The notes beneath the pieces were generated by a model. It had not been told where the DNA came from. It ran no database searches and saw nothing but the letters and a program-made list of their open reading frames with translations. From contig JBAIAA010000893.1 in NCBI GenBank assembly GCA_037893245.1, positions 310,001 through 374,000 on the forward strand: a DNA stretch of 64,000 nucleotides, given 5' to 3'. Positions within the stretch are counted from its first letter, which is position 1, and each line of letters opens with the position of its first letter. The translations under genes were made by a program, and so were the position numbers. This stretch comes from Crossaster papposus (Eukaryota; Echinodermata; Asteroidea; Velatida; Solasteridae). This document shows, one piece after another, positions 10,689-23,202 of the stretch.

Positions 10689-13202
10689 AGATTATAATAT
10701 ATTCCCTTCCCTAAACGAGCTGTTGTGTGGATGGGTAGAACGGGGAAAGTGGTTGGCTGACATGTGGCCATCTATGGGCCCCGTCATTGAAAATTATGTA
10801 TAACATTAGCCTTGGTCTCGTCAAGGCGCGTTCGTCGTTATCCGTCCAGAAATACACGCCACGCGCGCCCCGCATATGCTGCTAGCTCGCGCTCCCCGTG
10901 CAAAGATACAGCGCGAGCAGCGACCTCATACGGCCATTATTTATGCAAATCAACTGAAGCTATTTTTTCGCCTTGGATCAACCGTTTTTGAAATCTTATG
11001 TTCTTCCTATATTTTGCGCCACATTTCTAGCGCGTGACCTCGTATGCGAATACAGATAAGTATAGGCGGGGCTAAGATGTGGAGTGTCCAATCACAACGC
11101 GGTTGAATCCCGACGTCATCACATTTGATGCAGTTACTTATTTGCAGCATAACATTTAAGACAAAATGGCGGATATTTAGCGTCGTCTGTCGTCCGAAGA
11201 TCTGTCTGGTGAAGCTCGACAGGCAGTGTTTTTGTTGTCAAATTTGTTAGTGCTGTTACCATGAAAGTACCACGCTATACTGACCAGTGACAGCGCGCGC
11301 AATGATTAAGCCGTAACAATAATGTATGATATTGAGGGCGCACTTGCATATTGTTCTCGGTGCGCACATTTCTTACCAAATCCATTATATTTGTTCTTGC
11401 TTGTTTTTATGTTTTGTTGTTGTTGTGTCCTACTTGGACTCACCTGCACGTACGAAAATATAATATGTTTGCAAAACAAAAGATAATGGGTTTTTTTTGG
11501 TTTTTTTTTTTTTTTTTAAATCATTTTATTATTTTTTTTTCATTTTTGTTTCTATTTTATTTTGTTACTGTTTTATTTTAGTTGTGTGTGTGCATAGGGT
11601 ACGGGTGTGCACGGTTGTAAGCCGTGGTTGCACTATGTAATGATATGGATGCATACATAGGGTGTGCATGGTTGTAAAGTGAAGTTAAAGCTTTGAAACT
11701 AACGACTCGCTCAATGTATAGTGATGAACAATTTCAACTACATAGTTTTTGATACTGCCATTCAGATACTGCCGTCATGTGCCATTTGAGGAACATTTTC
11801 GAGTAAAAAAATTGCCGCCGATAATTCTTTCGGTAAATTCGAAGGAAGTTGGTGCACGCAGTTTATAGACCAGGCTGTAAATGATCTTCGTATCACCTGG
11901 AAGGGGAATTTATCTCCTGTGATTTTTCTAGACCAGAATTTCATAAGGAATAAGAATATCTCGGGTAAAAAGCCCAAATCATGAACGCATCCTCCAAAAG
12001 GGTTTTTTTTCCAGAGGAAAAAATACCATAAGTTACATTTAAACACAAATAGGATAAAAACAAACTCTTATTCACCTCAAAATTTAAACCCAGTTAGTTA
12101 ATTCAACCTTATATATTTGATGTGGTAACAATGTAGTTCAGAAATTCTTATTCTTTATGAAATTGACGTCATAATTTTATTCAATGTTTGGTAATTCTAG
12201 ACCAGATTTTTATGAAGATTAAGAATATCTTGACAATAAAAAAAGGCCAAATCCTGCATACCCCTCCCCCCCAAATGGTTGTTTTTTTCAGGCGGTATGA
12301 AAATGTCATAAATTACCATATGTAATAATGTACAATACCGTAATTACAAATATGATGCAAAAACATCTTATTAACCTCAAATCTAAAATATTGTGTTATT
12401 TTAGTCAAAAATTATGTGGCAACAATACAATGTGGGGGTCCGGAAGTGCTGGGGGTCTTCGAGGGGCCCTTATTTAATTAATGAGATAGGGTCTTTGGGG
12501 GCATCTTTATATTAGAAGAAATACCCTATATGTTACATTTATAGATACAAATAAGAAAGTTTGGTTCTCCGACACCTATATTTTCAGATCTGATCGATTG
12601 AAAAGATTGTTTTGATCCCTAAATACAATTTAATACAGGTTTTGTCATTCTCTTACTATTGCATCTTATGAAGCACTACAAACAATTTTAAAACCTTCAT
12701 TTCTTTTCAAAGACATTTTTGAATATAACTGAGAAAAAACAACAAATTTTCCAAAATTGTAAAAGACCAATGCATTACACTACAGAGTTGTGCCATATAT
12801 CAAATGAAAGCTTATTTCCTTCTTTTACTGACCGACTGTAACATTTACAAAAATATTGTTAACACATCAGACTCATTTTTGCAGAGTGGGTCATAGATAC
12901 CAATCCATATCTAATTATTTTTTCGATACATTGTTCTCTTTTCGGCATGACCGCACGGTACGGCGAGCAATAGCGAGCCGAACACGCGCTAGGCGAATAT
13001 CTTCCGCCCGTGGATTTTTACAAAAACTAGTTGCCATGGTAGTACGGTTGTTTACAGGCAACATGCGACCAAATAATATTATATTATAATTAGATATCTG
13101 CGAAGGTATTTCAGGAGATCGCATACTGAAACCGTCTTTGGTTGGACGTGTTTGCATTTGTTTCTTTTGGTGTTGTTGTCAGTTAAGTTCTCGTATAAGT
13201 AC
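10689..13202. repeat. Tandem 2.5-kb duplication, unit 1
   Basis: Unit 1 and unit 2 (13203-15716) match along their whole length with an offset of about 2506-2509 bp, at roughly 99% identity by eye and with small indels in T runs. The unit ends with the gene B promoter-proximal block (GGCGAATATCTTCCGCC at 12992, TATAAG at 13194), but in unit 1 no coding exon follows. Short conserved open frames inside lack gene structure. Confidence 0.9.
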
Positions 13203-15716
13203 GATTTATAATATATTCCCTTCCCTAAACGAGCTGTTGTGTGGAGGGGTAGAACGGGGAAAGTGGTTGGCTGACATGTGGCCATCTATGGGCCCCGTCA
13301 TTGAAAATTATGTATAACATTAGCCTTGGTCTCGTCAAGGCGCGTTCGTCGTTATCCGTCCAGAAATACACGCCACGCGCGCCCCGCATATGCTGCTAGC
13401 TCGCGCTCCCCGTGCAAAGATACAGCGCGAACAGCGACCTCATTATTTATGCAAATCAACTGAAGCTACTTCTTCGCCTTGGATCAACCGTTTTTGAAAT
13501 CTTATGTTCTTCCTATATTTTGCGCCACATTTCTAGCGCGTGACCTCGTATGCGAATACAAATAAGTATAGGCGGGGCTAAGATGTGGAGTGTCCAATCA
13601 CAACGCGGTTGAATCCCGACGTCATCACATTTGATGCAGTTACTTATTTGCAGCATAACATTTAAGACAAAATGGCGGATATTTAGCGTCGTCTGTCGTC
13701 CGAAGATCTGTCTGGTGAAGCTCGACAGGCAGTGTTTTTGTTGTCAAATTTGTTAGTGCTGTTACCATGAAAGTACCACGCTATACTGACCAGTGACAGC
13801 GCGCGCAATGATTAAGCCGTAACAATAATGTATGATATTGAGGGCGCACTTGCATATTGTTCTCGGTGCGCACATTTCTTACCAAATCCATTATATTTGT
13901 TCTTGCTTGTTTTTATGTTTTGTTGTTGTTGTGTCCTACTTGGACTCACCTGCACGTACGAAAATATAATATGTTTGCAAAACAAAAGATAATGGGTTTT
14001 TTTTTTTTTAATCATTTTTTTTTTTTTTTAATCATTTTATTAATTTTTTTTCATTTTTGTTGCTATTTTATTTTGTTACTGTTTTATTTTAGTTGTGTGT
14101 GTGCATAGGGTACGGGTGTGCACGGTTGTAAGCCGTGGTTGCACTATGTAATGATATGGATGCATACATAGGGTGTGCATGGTTGTAAAGTGAAGTTAAA
14201 GCTTTGAAACTAACGACTCGCTCAATGTATAGTGATGAACAATTTCAACTACATAGTTTTTGATACTGCCATTCAGATACTGCCGTCATGTGCCATTTGA
14301 GGAACATTTTCGAGTAAAAAAATTGCCGCCGATAATTCTTTCGGTAAATTCGAAGGAAGTTGGTGCACGCAGTTTATAGACCAGGCTGTAAATGATCTTC
14401 GTATCACCTGGAAGGGGAATTTATCTCCTGTGATTTTTCTAGACCAGAATTTCATAAGGAATAAGAATATCTCGGGTAAAAAGCCCAAATCATGAACGCA
14501 TCCTCCAAAAGGGTTTTTTTTCCAGAGGAAAAAATACCATACGTTACATTTAAACACAAATAGGATAAAAACAAACTCTTATTAACCTCAAAATTTAAAC
14601 CCAGTTAGTTAATTCAACCTTATATATTTGATGTGGTAACAATGTAGTTCAGAAATTCTTATTCTTTATGAAATTGACGTCATAATTTTATTCAATGTTT
14701 GGTAATTCTAGACCAGATTTTTATGAAGATTAAGAATATCTTGACAATAAAAAAAGGCCAAATCCTGCATACCCCTCCCCCCCAAATGGTTGTTTTTTTC
14801 AGGCGGTATGAAAATGTCATAAATTACCATATGTAATAATGTACAATACCGTAATTACAAATATGATGCAAAAACATCTTATTAACCTCAAATCTAAATA
14901 ATTGTGTTATTTTAGTCAAAAATTATGTGGCAACAATACAATGTGGGGGTCCGGAAGTGCTGGGGGTCTTCGAGGGGCCCTTATTTAATTAATGAGATAG
15001 GGTCTTTGGGGGCATCTTTATATTAGAAGAAATACCCTATGTTACATTTATAGATACAAATAAGAAAGTTTGGTTCTCCGACACCTATATTTTCAGATCT
15101 GATCGATTGAAAAGATTGTTTTGATCCCTAAATAAAATTTAATACAGGTTTTGTCATTCTCTTACCATTGCATCTTATGAAGCACTACAAACAATTTTAA
15201 AACCTTCATTTCTTTTCAAAGACATTTTTGAATATAACTGAGAAAAAACAACAAATTTTCCAAAATTGTAAAAGACCAATGCATTACACTACAGAGTTGT
15301 GCCATATATCAAATGAAAGCTTATTTCCTTCTTTTACTGACCGACTGTAACATTTACAAAAATATTGTTAACACATCAGACTCATTTTTGCAGAGTGGGT
15401 CATAGATACCAATCCATATCTAATTATTTTTTCGATACATTGTTCTCTTTTCGGCATGACCGCACGGTACGGCGAGCAATAGCGAGCCGAACACGCGCTA
15501 GGCGAATATCTTCCGCCCGTGGATTTTTACAAAAACTAGTTGCCATGGTAGTACGGTTGTTTACAGGCAACATGCGACCAAATAATATTATATTATAATT
15601 AGATATCTGCGAAGGTATTTCAGGAGATCGCATACTGAAACCGTCTTTGGTTGGACGTGTTTGCATTTGTTTCTTTTGGTGTTGTTGTCAGTTAAGTTCT
15701 CGTATAAGTACGATTT
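13203..15716. repeat. Tandem 2.5-kb duplication, unit 2 (adjoins gene B)
   Basis: Second copy of the 2.5-kb unit, running directly into the 5' UTR of gene B. It differs from unit 1 by a CGGCC-type deletion near 13440, longer T runs near 14000, and scattered single bases. Confidence 0.9.
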
Positions 15717-15754
15717 TTTGTTTTGTGGTGGACCGTTTAGGATTTCCCGCCAAA
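15501..15754 (+). promoter_or_regulatory. Gene B promoter region
   Basis: It contains the shared upstream block GGCGAATATCTTCCGCC...GTTGCCATGG at 15501-15547 and TATAAG at 15703-15708, 52 bp before the ATG. That spacing is almost the same as in gene A (54 bp). The 5' UTR resembles that of gene D (GTGGTGGACCGTTT). Confidence 0.6.
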
Positions 15755-16489
15755 ATGAAGGGATTTCTAAGGCCACTGGTTCTGTTGCTGGCTGCCGCAT
15801 TTGCTTCAGTGGGTAAGTTAGTCCTATGAATATATCTACTTACAATGTGCTTTTGGCGACATCTAATTGTAGAATATTATCTTGTAAAACCGGAAACCCC
15901 AACCCCTCCCCCAACATATCCCTCCCCCCCGGCACTTTTAGTGTTGGTGGTCATTGTTGATATGCAACGTGTCGCTAAAAATGTTGTAAGTAAAACGAAT
16001 CTTTTTAATTGTAAAGTTATGAAAATTGCTTTTAAAAAGCTACAAACTCGGAAAGACTACCAATTTGGCTTTCAGATGATTTTTACTTCATCTGATTTGG
16101 TTTTGTCAGTCCAGAGAGTATACCCAAATAAAGCTATCCAAAATCAATGTTGTGCACCTTTCTGTTTAGAAGACAAAACACACTTTTTACAAGGTTATTG
16201 TAAGTTTCAAGTTAGAAGAAAATATTGCAGATGATTAAACTGTTTTAGACTTATTTTACTTAAACAAATTAAGTCGGAGCCCGAGTGTGCTACAAAGGCC
16301 AACAGCCCGACCCTAATGCCCTGAAGCAGTACGGCTGGGTTATGACCGAGAACAACCCGGAAGAATGTACGGAGGTACAGCTTGCAGGCGTGAACACGGG
16401 GCAGTACGCGGCGGTGCAGAGCGGCCGTGACGCGGTGGTGTCGGGCGGGAAGAGCGCGTCGACCGAGCCGCCTACAGTCAACCAGGAAG
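15755..16489 (+). pseudogene. Gene B: truncated paralogue of gene A (signal peptide and Cys-module exons only)
   Basis: Exon 15755-15812 encodes a signal peptide (MKGFLRPLVLLLAAAFASV) and ends in phase 1 at G|GTAAGT. Exon 16274-16489 is exactly 216 nt, like its gene A counterpart, and encodes the same module (VCYKGQQPDPNALKQYGW, then EECTEVQLAG) with few changes. Its acceptor and phase-1 donor are intact. No counterpart of gene A exons 3 and 4 appears downstream: minisatellites start within about 110 bp and a segmental duplication begins at 17555. It is either a truncated gene, or its exons splice to a distant phase-1 exon such as a discoidin exon. The intact reading frames suggest recent truncation or continued use. 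Confidence 0.65.
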
Positions 16490-16609
16490 GTACGCTGATG
16501 AAGTCTAGTAATACTAACTAGGCGGTCACCCGGGGTTTGTCGGTTCTCGGGTTTGTAGCTACTTCCCTGGATGGATGGGGATTGTGGATACATGTTGACT
16601 CTATCATTC

Positions 16610-17225
16610 CAAGTTCGACTCGCATTCGGGCTTCCCGTCCCCGAGTTTAAGCCCGATCGGACAAACTGTGAAAATTCGACCCTTAGATGACCTTTGACCC
16701 GACAAACGCTTTTTTTTTCAAGTTCGACTCGCATTCGGGCTTCCTGTCCCCGAGTTGAAGCCCGATCGGACAAACTTTGAAAATTCGACCCTTAGATGAC
16801 CTTTGACCCGACAAACGTTTTTTTTTCCAACTTCGACTCGCATTCGGGCTTCCCGTCCCCGAGTTTAAGCCCGATCGGACCAACTTTGAAAATTCGACCC
16901 TTAGATGACCTTTGACCCGACAAACGTTTTTTTTTCCAACTTCGACTCGCATTCGGGCTTCCCGTCCCCGAGTTTAAGCCCGATCGGACCAACTTCAAAA
17001 AGTTGACCCCTAGATGACCTTTGACCCGACAAACGCTTTTTTTTCCACGCTCAACTTGCATTCGGGCTTCCCGTCCCCGAGTTTAAGCCCGATAGGACAA
17101 ACTTTGAAAATTCGACCCTTAGACGACCTTTGACCCCGGAAGACCCGAAAAACGCTAACCCGTTTTATTTTTGCCACGCTCACCTCGCATCGAGCATTGC
17201 GATCACCGAGTTTAAGCACGATCCG
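16610..17225. repeat. 109-bp minisatellite with embedded TGACCTTTGACCC
   Basis: Five to six units; the landmark CGCATTCGGGCTTC recurs at 16621, 16730, 16839, 16949 and (variant) 17058. Each unit carries CCCGATCGGAC and GATGACCTTTGACCC. The long minus-strand open frames here follow the repeat period and are not genes. Confidence 0.9.
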
Positions 17226-17554
17226 ACCAACTTCAAAAAGGTGACCCCTAGATGACCTTTGACCTCGTACGCTCTAGCGAATGCAAACTGGTTCTTGCGG
17301 GGACCGAGCCGGACCCACCCACCGAGTTTGAACGCCGCACGACCCCGGGAAGGGGACGAAAAACGCGCACAGACTTCAAAAAGGTGACCCCTAGATGACC
17401 TTTGACCTCGCACGCCCTAGCGAATGCAAACTGGTTCTTGCGGGGACCGAGCCGGACCCACCCACCGATTTTGAACTCCGCACGACCCCGGGAAGGGGAC
17501 GAAAAAGCGCGCACAGACAGACACACAGACAGAGAGTAGCGTATTATTATATAG
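17226..17554. repeat. 144-bp repeat pair and CAGACA tail, likely 3' end of a retroelement
   Basis: Two units of about 144 bp start at 17229 and 17374 (CTTCAAAAAGGTGACCCCTA). A short ACAGACAGACACACAGACAG tract and GCGTATTATTATATAGAT follow. That combination is a common retroelement 3' end in marine invertebrates (inference). Confidence 0.6.
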
Positions 17555-18879
17555 ATTTAGAGGGTGAAATTTATAACGTAAAAAAAGCTCCCGAACCAAC
17601 AAATTGACCTTTAAAAAAAGACGAATTTTGTCCACCTTCTGGCAGCGGCCACAACCCAATTTCACACTGATGTTAAAGATAATTTCATATTCTATCACAA
17701 AACTGTAGATTTGGGGTTGATTTTAACTTAGTCCAGTCAGGGCGCAGAAAATTATAACGTTCTCAATAAATTAACAAACGGAACATCCCGCCATGACAGT
17801 CCATAGTCTTCCTGCGCCCTCATTGGTCGAAAATGACGTCATTGAAAAAGGCTTCGTGGTAACGTGTAGTTCATGCACATTTCAATACGCAGTTTTTTGT
17901 GTATTTTTTTAATTGTAAGCTCAAGCGAAAAGGATTCTGCCAATCAGTATTTTGTTTAATCTTTTTAACAGTGGACTGATTAAAAAATAATAATATTGCC
18001 TGCGTAATACAATGTATACAGCCAAATATACACAAAAAAAGCAACAAATGAAGTCGTTGTTTAAAATTTATATCTGTATTGTGAGGTTTGTTTATAAAAG
18101 AAACTGCACTTTTTATTTAAAACGTGCATGTTATTGCTTACATTAATATACCCTGTTGATGTTATACGACTTGAATACATTTGTTAAATTAAACCCTGAA
18201 ATTGTAAAAACTTATTTTAATTACATCATCATGTACATGTACACAAATACAGATTGAAGAAATGACCAAAATTAGGGTTGATAATGAGATAATAAATGTT
18301 TAGCAATTAGGCAAAACATTAACAAAAATATGGCCAACATTCAAATTAAAATAATGACAACATAGTGAAGATGATAATTACCATCATCTTTGGCATAATG
18401 TTCAATGTGCAAACCATTAAGATTTATTATAAAAGTAAATAAAGTTTTTTGTATCTTTGCTTGATGTTTTTGGCATAGTTTCTTTGTCATTAAATTATTG
18501 TAAATATTAAATTACAATGTATACCCGCTTCTAACATTGCAAAAACAAATGATTTTAAATAAGACATAAATTTAGTAATATAGATGTTAATGCACATAAA
18601 TTATATCACTGAATAGAAATAATACAATCTGCATTCATAAAGTAATATGCTGTTTGTGTCAAATTTACATTGTAGCTCAAAACTTTGTTGGCATAGTTTT
18701 TGGCATTAAGTCCTAGATGATTTGACAAACTGACCCGACTCGACCAGACTCGGTTTCGATCTGTTTCAGTTGCACTGTGTTTGCACAACACTGACACAAA
18801 GTCAAGTAAATTATTTAAAACACTAAAATACAAAAACATTTAAATCTGCATGTACAAAGCACGTGCTGCATATCCACCA

Positions 18880-19225
18880 CCAGTACATTTAAATCTTCAA
18901 CTATTTTCAACACTTCTTTGGAAACCCAACTCTAGATTATTTGTCCCAACATGAATCATTACAAATACAATATGTCAGGCACAGTTGTGCGGTTGATGTC
19001 ATGCTGATGAAGCAGATACTTTCTAAGGCCAGAAATTGTAGTACCGCGACGAGTCACTACCTGCAAATCAACCAACTTTAGTAGTGATGTTCTCTTTGAG
19101 ATACTTTGTGAGAGAATATCCAAGGACAAGAGCTTTGCCTGCGCCTTCTGTAGAGGTTCCCGACATGCTGGCAATGCAGCTGCGATGGCTGCGGTGGGCA
19201 TGGCCATGGTGGTGGACGGCATCAC
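18880..19225 (-). pseudogene. Decayed SGNH-hydrolase/esterase-like fragment, probably transposon-derived
   Basis: The minus strand reads ...LVDLQVVTRRGTTISGL... PDIL and then, after a frameshift, FVMIHVGTNNLELGF. The pattern PDxxxxHVGTNNL is typical of SGNH-hydrolase-like ORFs carried by animal transposable elements such as CR1 ORF1. The GDS nucleophile block is not recognisable. An identical fragment is at 43330-43675. Assignment rests mainly on the HVGTNNL block. Confidence 0.45.
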
Positions 19226-19559
19226 TACTACCTAGTATAAGAAACATATTGGAAGACAGAAATATGAACTATGAAGTTTAGCACAATAATAGCAGTAACT
19301 ATTATTATTAAACAATTTGTTATAATTTTGAACAAAAACATAGGCCTAAGTCGTTTTTATACATGAAAGAAAAATCAATTTTGTATGCATGACATGAAGG
19401 CAGAAACCTAACTTTATCATATAAATAAGCCACACAATTAAAACAAAACAATTAATTTTGTTTCTGTTGGCAATCACCATCTATGCAATCACCATCTAGT
19501 GCATATGCACATGTAGGCCTACATTTTGTACATGTACATGCACCGGTACCCCTGTACTG

Positions 19560-19716
19560 CATAACACACGCTCTGCGTATGTACAAGCCGAAAGACATGG
19601 CCGAAAAAGTTGAAATCGCGCGCACGAAAATCGTCGCAAAATACATGAAAAACATTTCGCCACAGGCTAAATTGTATATCAAACGAAAGATCATTGCTTC
19701 CTTTATCGATGTGTAG
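19560..19716 (+). other. Short basic open frame, unidentified
   Basis: A frame ending at TAG 19716 encodes MYKPKDMAEKVEIARTKIVA followed by a Lys-rich helical-looking tail. It is preserved in the second copy (to 44160). No splice or promoter context is visible and I do not recognise the sequence; it may be part of a decayed mobile element. Confidence 0.2.
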
Positions 19717-20078
19717 TAATCATTTTTGGCAATATTTGTTAGTCCAGTCAGGGCGCAGAAACTAAACACACGACAACAAATTTCCTTAAAATCATACCAT
19801 AACTTCGAGTTAACAAAATTCTGCCAAAAACATACTGAATCTCGTCATATTTTATATCTTTCGATTCAGAAAATCGTTCGCTTTCCACTTACCACGCCAT
19901 CTTGGAGAATCACTGCTTCGTTTGCAACGTGTAGCTCGTGAAAACAAAGCGGTCGAACTCTCGCAATTACTCGCGTAAATCTCGTGGCCGATTTGCGACG
20001 CCGGCCCTGCAAATAAAGTTCGGGATATGACCTCATTAACGCGGGCGCTGCGGACTGACTGGATTGGAACGCAGCATT

Positions 20079-20470
20079 AATTGTTTTTAAGGAATACAGT
20101 GATCCAGGAGGCCACGCCCCTTTAAAAACTGACCAATCACAGTGCACAATTTCAGGTCCGACAAATCATGGCCATTTTGTCCGACATAAATTGAATATCC
20201 GACACAATTCTGAAACAGCAGACAAGCAATGCTAACCGTCAGCAGCCGATCATTTGCGAACAAAAACGTGTTCGTGTTTTCTTTAAAAGTTGCGCGTTTA
20301 TTTCATACTCAATTCAACTCAAAATAAAAGTCTTATAACTTCAGTGTTTTACGCATGGATGACCTGTCACAGAAGCCTTTCTTCAGAACTGGTATGGTTT
20401 CTATGGTTACATGATAGAGCAGGGAGTCTATTCTTTTAGTGTGATTTATTGATGGCTTTGTTGAAGGTTG
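20079..20470. repeat. R2 repeat, copy 1
   Basis: A block starting TTGTTTTTAAGGAATACAG, with GGCCACGCCCC, TTTAAAAA and ACCAATCACAG early on, followed by conserved non-coding sequence (GTCCGACAAATCAT...). Other copies are at 29784, 44523, 57455 and 61423, with a fragment at 37890. Several lie upstream of signal-peptide exons of the family. Confidence 0.8.
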
Positions 20471-21134
20471 AACGCTGTGTACGTTTTAAATGTACTTGAC
20501 AGCAGGCGCAGGATTATTTTTCATAATTTTTTATTTTTTTTAATTCAATAAAGTGTTTCTGTTTTGACTATGCAACTAATACAAGATGCCAACTAATACG
20601 AGATAACAACATCGCCTCGGGTCATTAGTCCAGGCCCATGAGCCGGTTTTAGCATGATTACGGACTCATTGTATTGCGATGCTCAATTAGTGACGATTAT
20701 GATATTTAGGAGAGTGACCGGTCACCGTGGTTGTACGGTTTTAACCTACCAAACTTGACTTCAGCGAGTACGTAGTGCGAAGCCAATTACCATACGGCGT
20801 GTGGTCTGGGGCCCGGCATGTGGTCCCAGTTAAATAATCCTGTCTGTAAATAGAAAAAAAATGAAGGCCGTTATATATATATACCTAGCATTTTACGGTT
20901 TCTCTGTATTTTTGCCCAAATAAATTGGTATGTTATTAACGATTACAACATTTTTAAATTTTTTTAACAAAAGAATATGTGATTACATTTTACACATTAA
21001 CAGTTAAATGAAATAACAGAAAGTATTGGCAATTGTGTTGTCAGCGATTTTTGGGTAAAATTACACATTATTTTCTTACTGTGCAGAGTTGAATGGTTTG
21101 CGTCATACGCCGTTCCCCTGATAGGCCATCAGCC

Positions 21135-21155
21135 GGGGGGGGGGGGGGGGGGGGG
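21135..21155. repeat. Poly-G run (21 G)
   Basis: Uninterrupted G run. The orthologous run in the other duplication copy is 18 G at 45579-45596. Confidence 0.9.
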
Positions 21156-21394
21156 AGGGGTGGTCACACAAATACCTCCCCTAAAAAGGGCAATAATAAT
21201 CGAGAAATTGTGGAAAATCCTGCTTCAAACCCAATTATTTTTTTCCATGGATACGTTATAAAAAGATGTAGCAGTGATATACTGAATTTTTGAAAAAATC
21301 TGTCTGTGAACCCCATGCGTTTTATTGTGTTGTTTTCGAACGAAAATGGCAGAAAATGACATCTCCCCAAACAATTTCCGTGTAGATCGTGCAT

Positions 21395-21600
21395 GTGTAC
21401 CTGGCTTTGCGGACGTTGGATAAATCACTGAATTCGGGGAGCGATGCACGGAGCAAATTTGTACGTGTTTCAATGGTGCGCTTCGAGGTAGCGAACTATA
21501 CGTATTTACTGTGTGAGATGTGCGACTAATGAGCGTGGAAGTATGAATGAGATACATTTCAACGTTGGCGGCGCACTTTGTTGCCCCCCCCCCCCCTCCG
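21395..21600 (+). pseudogene. Possible decayed exon related to 25344-25470
   Basis: Sequence from TGGCTTTGCGGACGT to ATACGTATTTACTG is shared with 25363-25483 and 45836-45940. At 25344 the frame is open (YESGFADVAEINEFGERCTE), while here the frame is interrupted. The ERCTE segment faintly recalls the ECTEVRL motif of gene A, so this may be a relict module exon. Evidence is weak. Confidence 0.25.
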
Positions 21601-23202
21601 CCCCCCCTCCCCCCTGCGTACACTCAATGTTGATTTTACGTATATTTCAATTGCACACTCCAATTCCAGCGCTTCTGTGGAGGACACAACGACAATTTAA
21701 TAGATTTATGAAAACTATAAATTCATTTTTTTTCCATGCTTAAACAATTAATTTGTCAATTTTGTCTAAACGACGAGGCAGATGACAGGCTGGTAATGGT
21801 TGTTCTTTCGTGAATTATCTCCATTGAATACTGAATTATAAATCATAATGGTACAATTTTATGTTTGGCCTTTTGACATTATTTTATCTGTCACTGACTG
21901 CACTTAAAGTTGTAGCATTTAACATTTGTCAGTTTGAAGCAGCAACAGTTTTTTTAAATCCAACTTACCTGACGAAGTTTGAGCTCTGCGAATGCTGCAT
22001 ATATTCCAAGAAAATGACATTTATAAGAATTCGACTTAAAACTAACTACGGTACTTATGAAATTTTCAAAAAAATGCATCTCGGAGACGCAACTTTGAAC
22101 TTCTTTTGATTATTTCTTCAAAATGACAGCATATCAGAAGGAATAATTTCACAGGGAGTCTTTAATTCTTGACATCATGTAAGCTGATAAACAATAATTT
22201 TGCTGGTTACATTTTGGATAGTTGCAAATAGTATATAGTACGTTCCCTATATTAGATGCGACGATTGAAGGTTACGCGTAGGTTTACGAGTAGCGAACGC
22301 CAGCTCTTCAATCATTCATTCGCGGCCTTGCGCGCTTCAGTGAATAAAACAATTATGGAGCAGCGAAATTGTTCGATCAATTGCCAAACAAAAAACAAAA
22401 CAAAAACTGGTATAGCTCAGTTCCTTTGTATGTATTCCTAGAAATAATAACAATTTTGAATCTACGCGCTGGTTCCCAATTGACTCCATTGGAATAATGA
22501 ATGGAACCTGTTCATACCATTCCAATCATATAATAAAGAACATGTACTAACATCAATGAAATTCGGGTCAGTCCTTCAAATAAGATGAGTTCCAAAGTGT
22601 GACATTTGTGTATGTTGCGGTTATACATGAACGATTGAATTTCTCCTCCAAGACTGTGTCACTGAAATTAAATTCCAACTTTAACTTAATAAACTTGTTT
22701 TAATTTGTTTTCTAGGTATACTTTGTTTTATGTAATTGCTCTAGGTGATTTTACTATTAAAAGGCATCAAATAATGAGCCCTAAATTCCGTGGCGGCACC
22801 AGACTCCGGTGAAATATTGATTCTAGATGCCCTGTGGTTCAATCCGAGGCATTTCCTGGCCACTTTTCCCTGGCTTTTTTAGCTGAAAATGCATTGAAAC
22901 GTTTTCGACGCTGCAACCACGCCGCTATGGTTTTTTTAACACAAGGATAACAAACCTTTATAATAAGCAGTGTAGACCAAGATCACTTAATACCTATTAT
23001 ACTCGGCACGGGTGGACTATCAAACAAGAACTATCCAATCAGAGCACGAAGCTCATCAGCGTTTCACAGCGCCACGCCCAGCGCCTACCTAGCCTATAGT
23101 CGGTGGCCCGCTGTATGTAGCTCTCTAGAGGCGATTAGGCGTAATTTTTGTAGGCCGTATGATTATTTCATCAACGGATTTTCGATCGTTACATCGACGA
23201 GA

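Noticed and set aside
11351..13157. Paired open frames in the 2.5-kb tandem units
   Set aside because: They contain T- or A-rich runs, vary with homopolymer length and lack splice or start context.
16610..17225. Repeat array considered as a CRISPR
   Set aside because: Units are contiguous 109-bp minisatellite copies without unique spacers, in eukaryotic DNA.
16207..17413. Chain of minus-strand open frames of 69-188 residues
   Set aside because: They repeat with the 109-bp minisatellite period and contain no recognisable domain.
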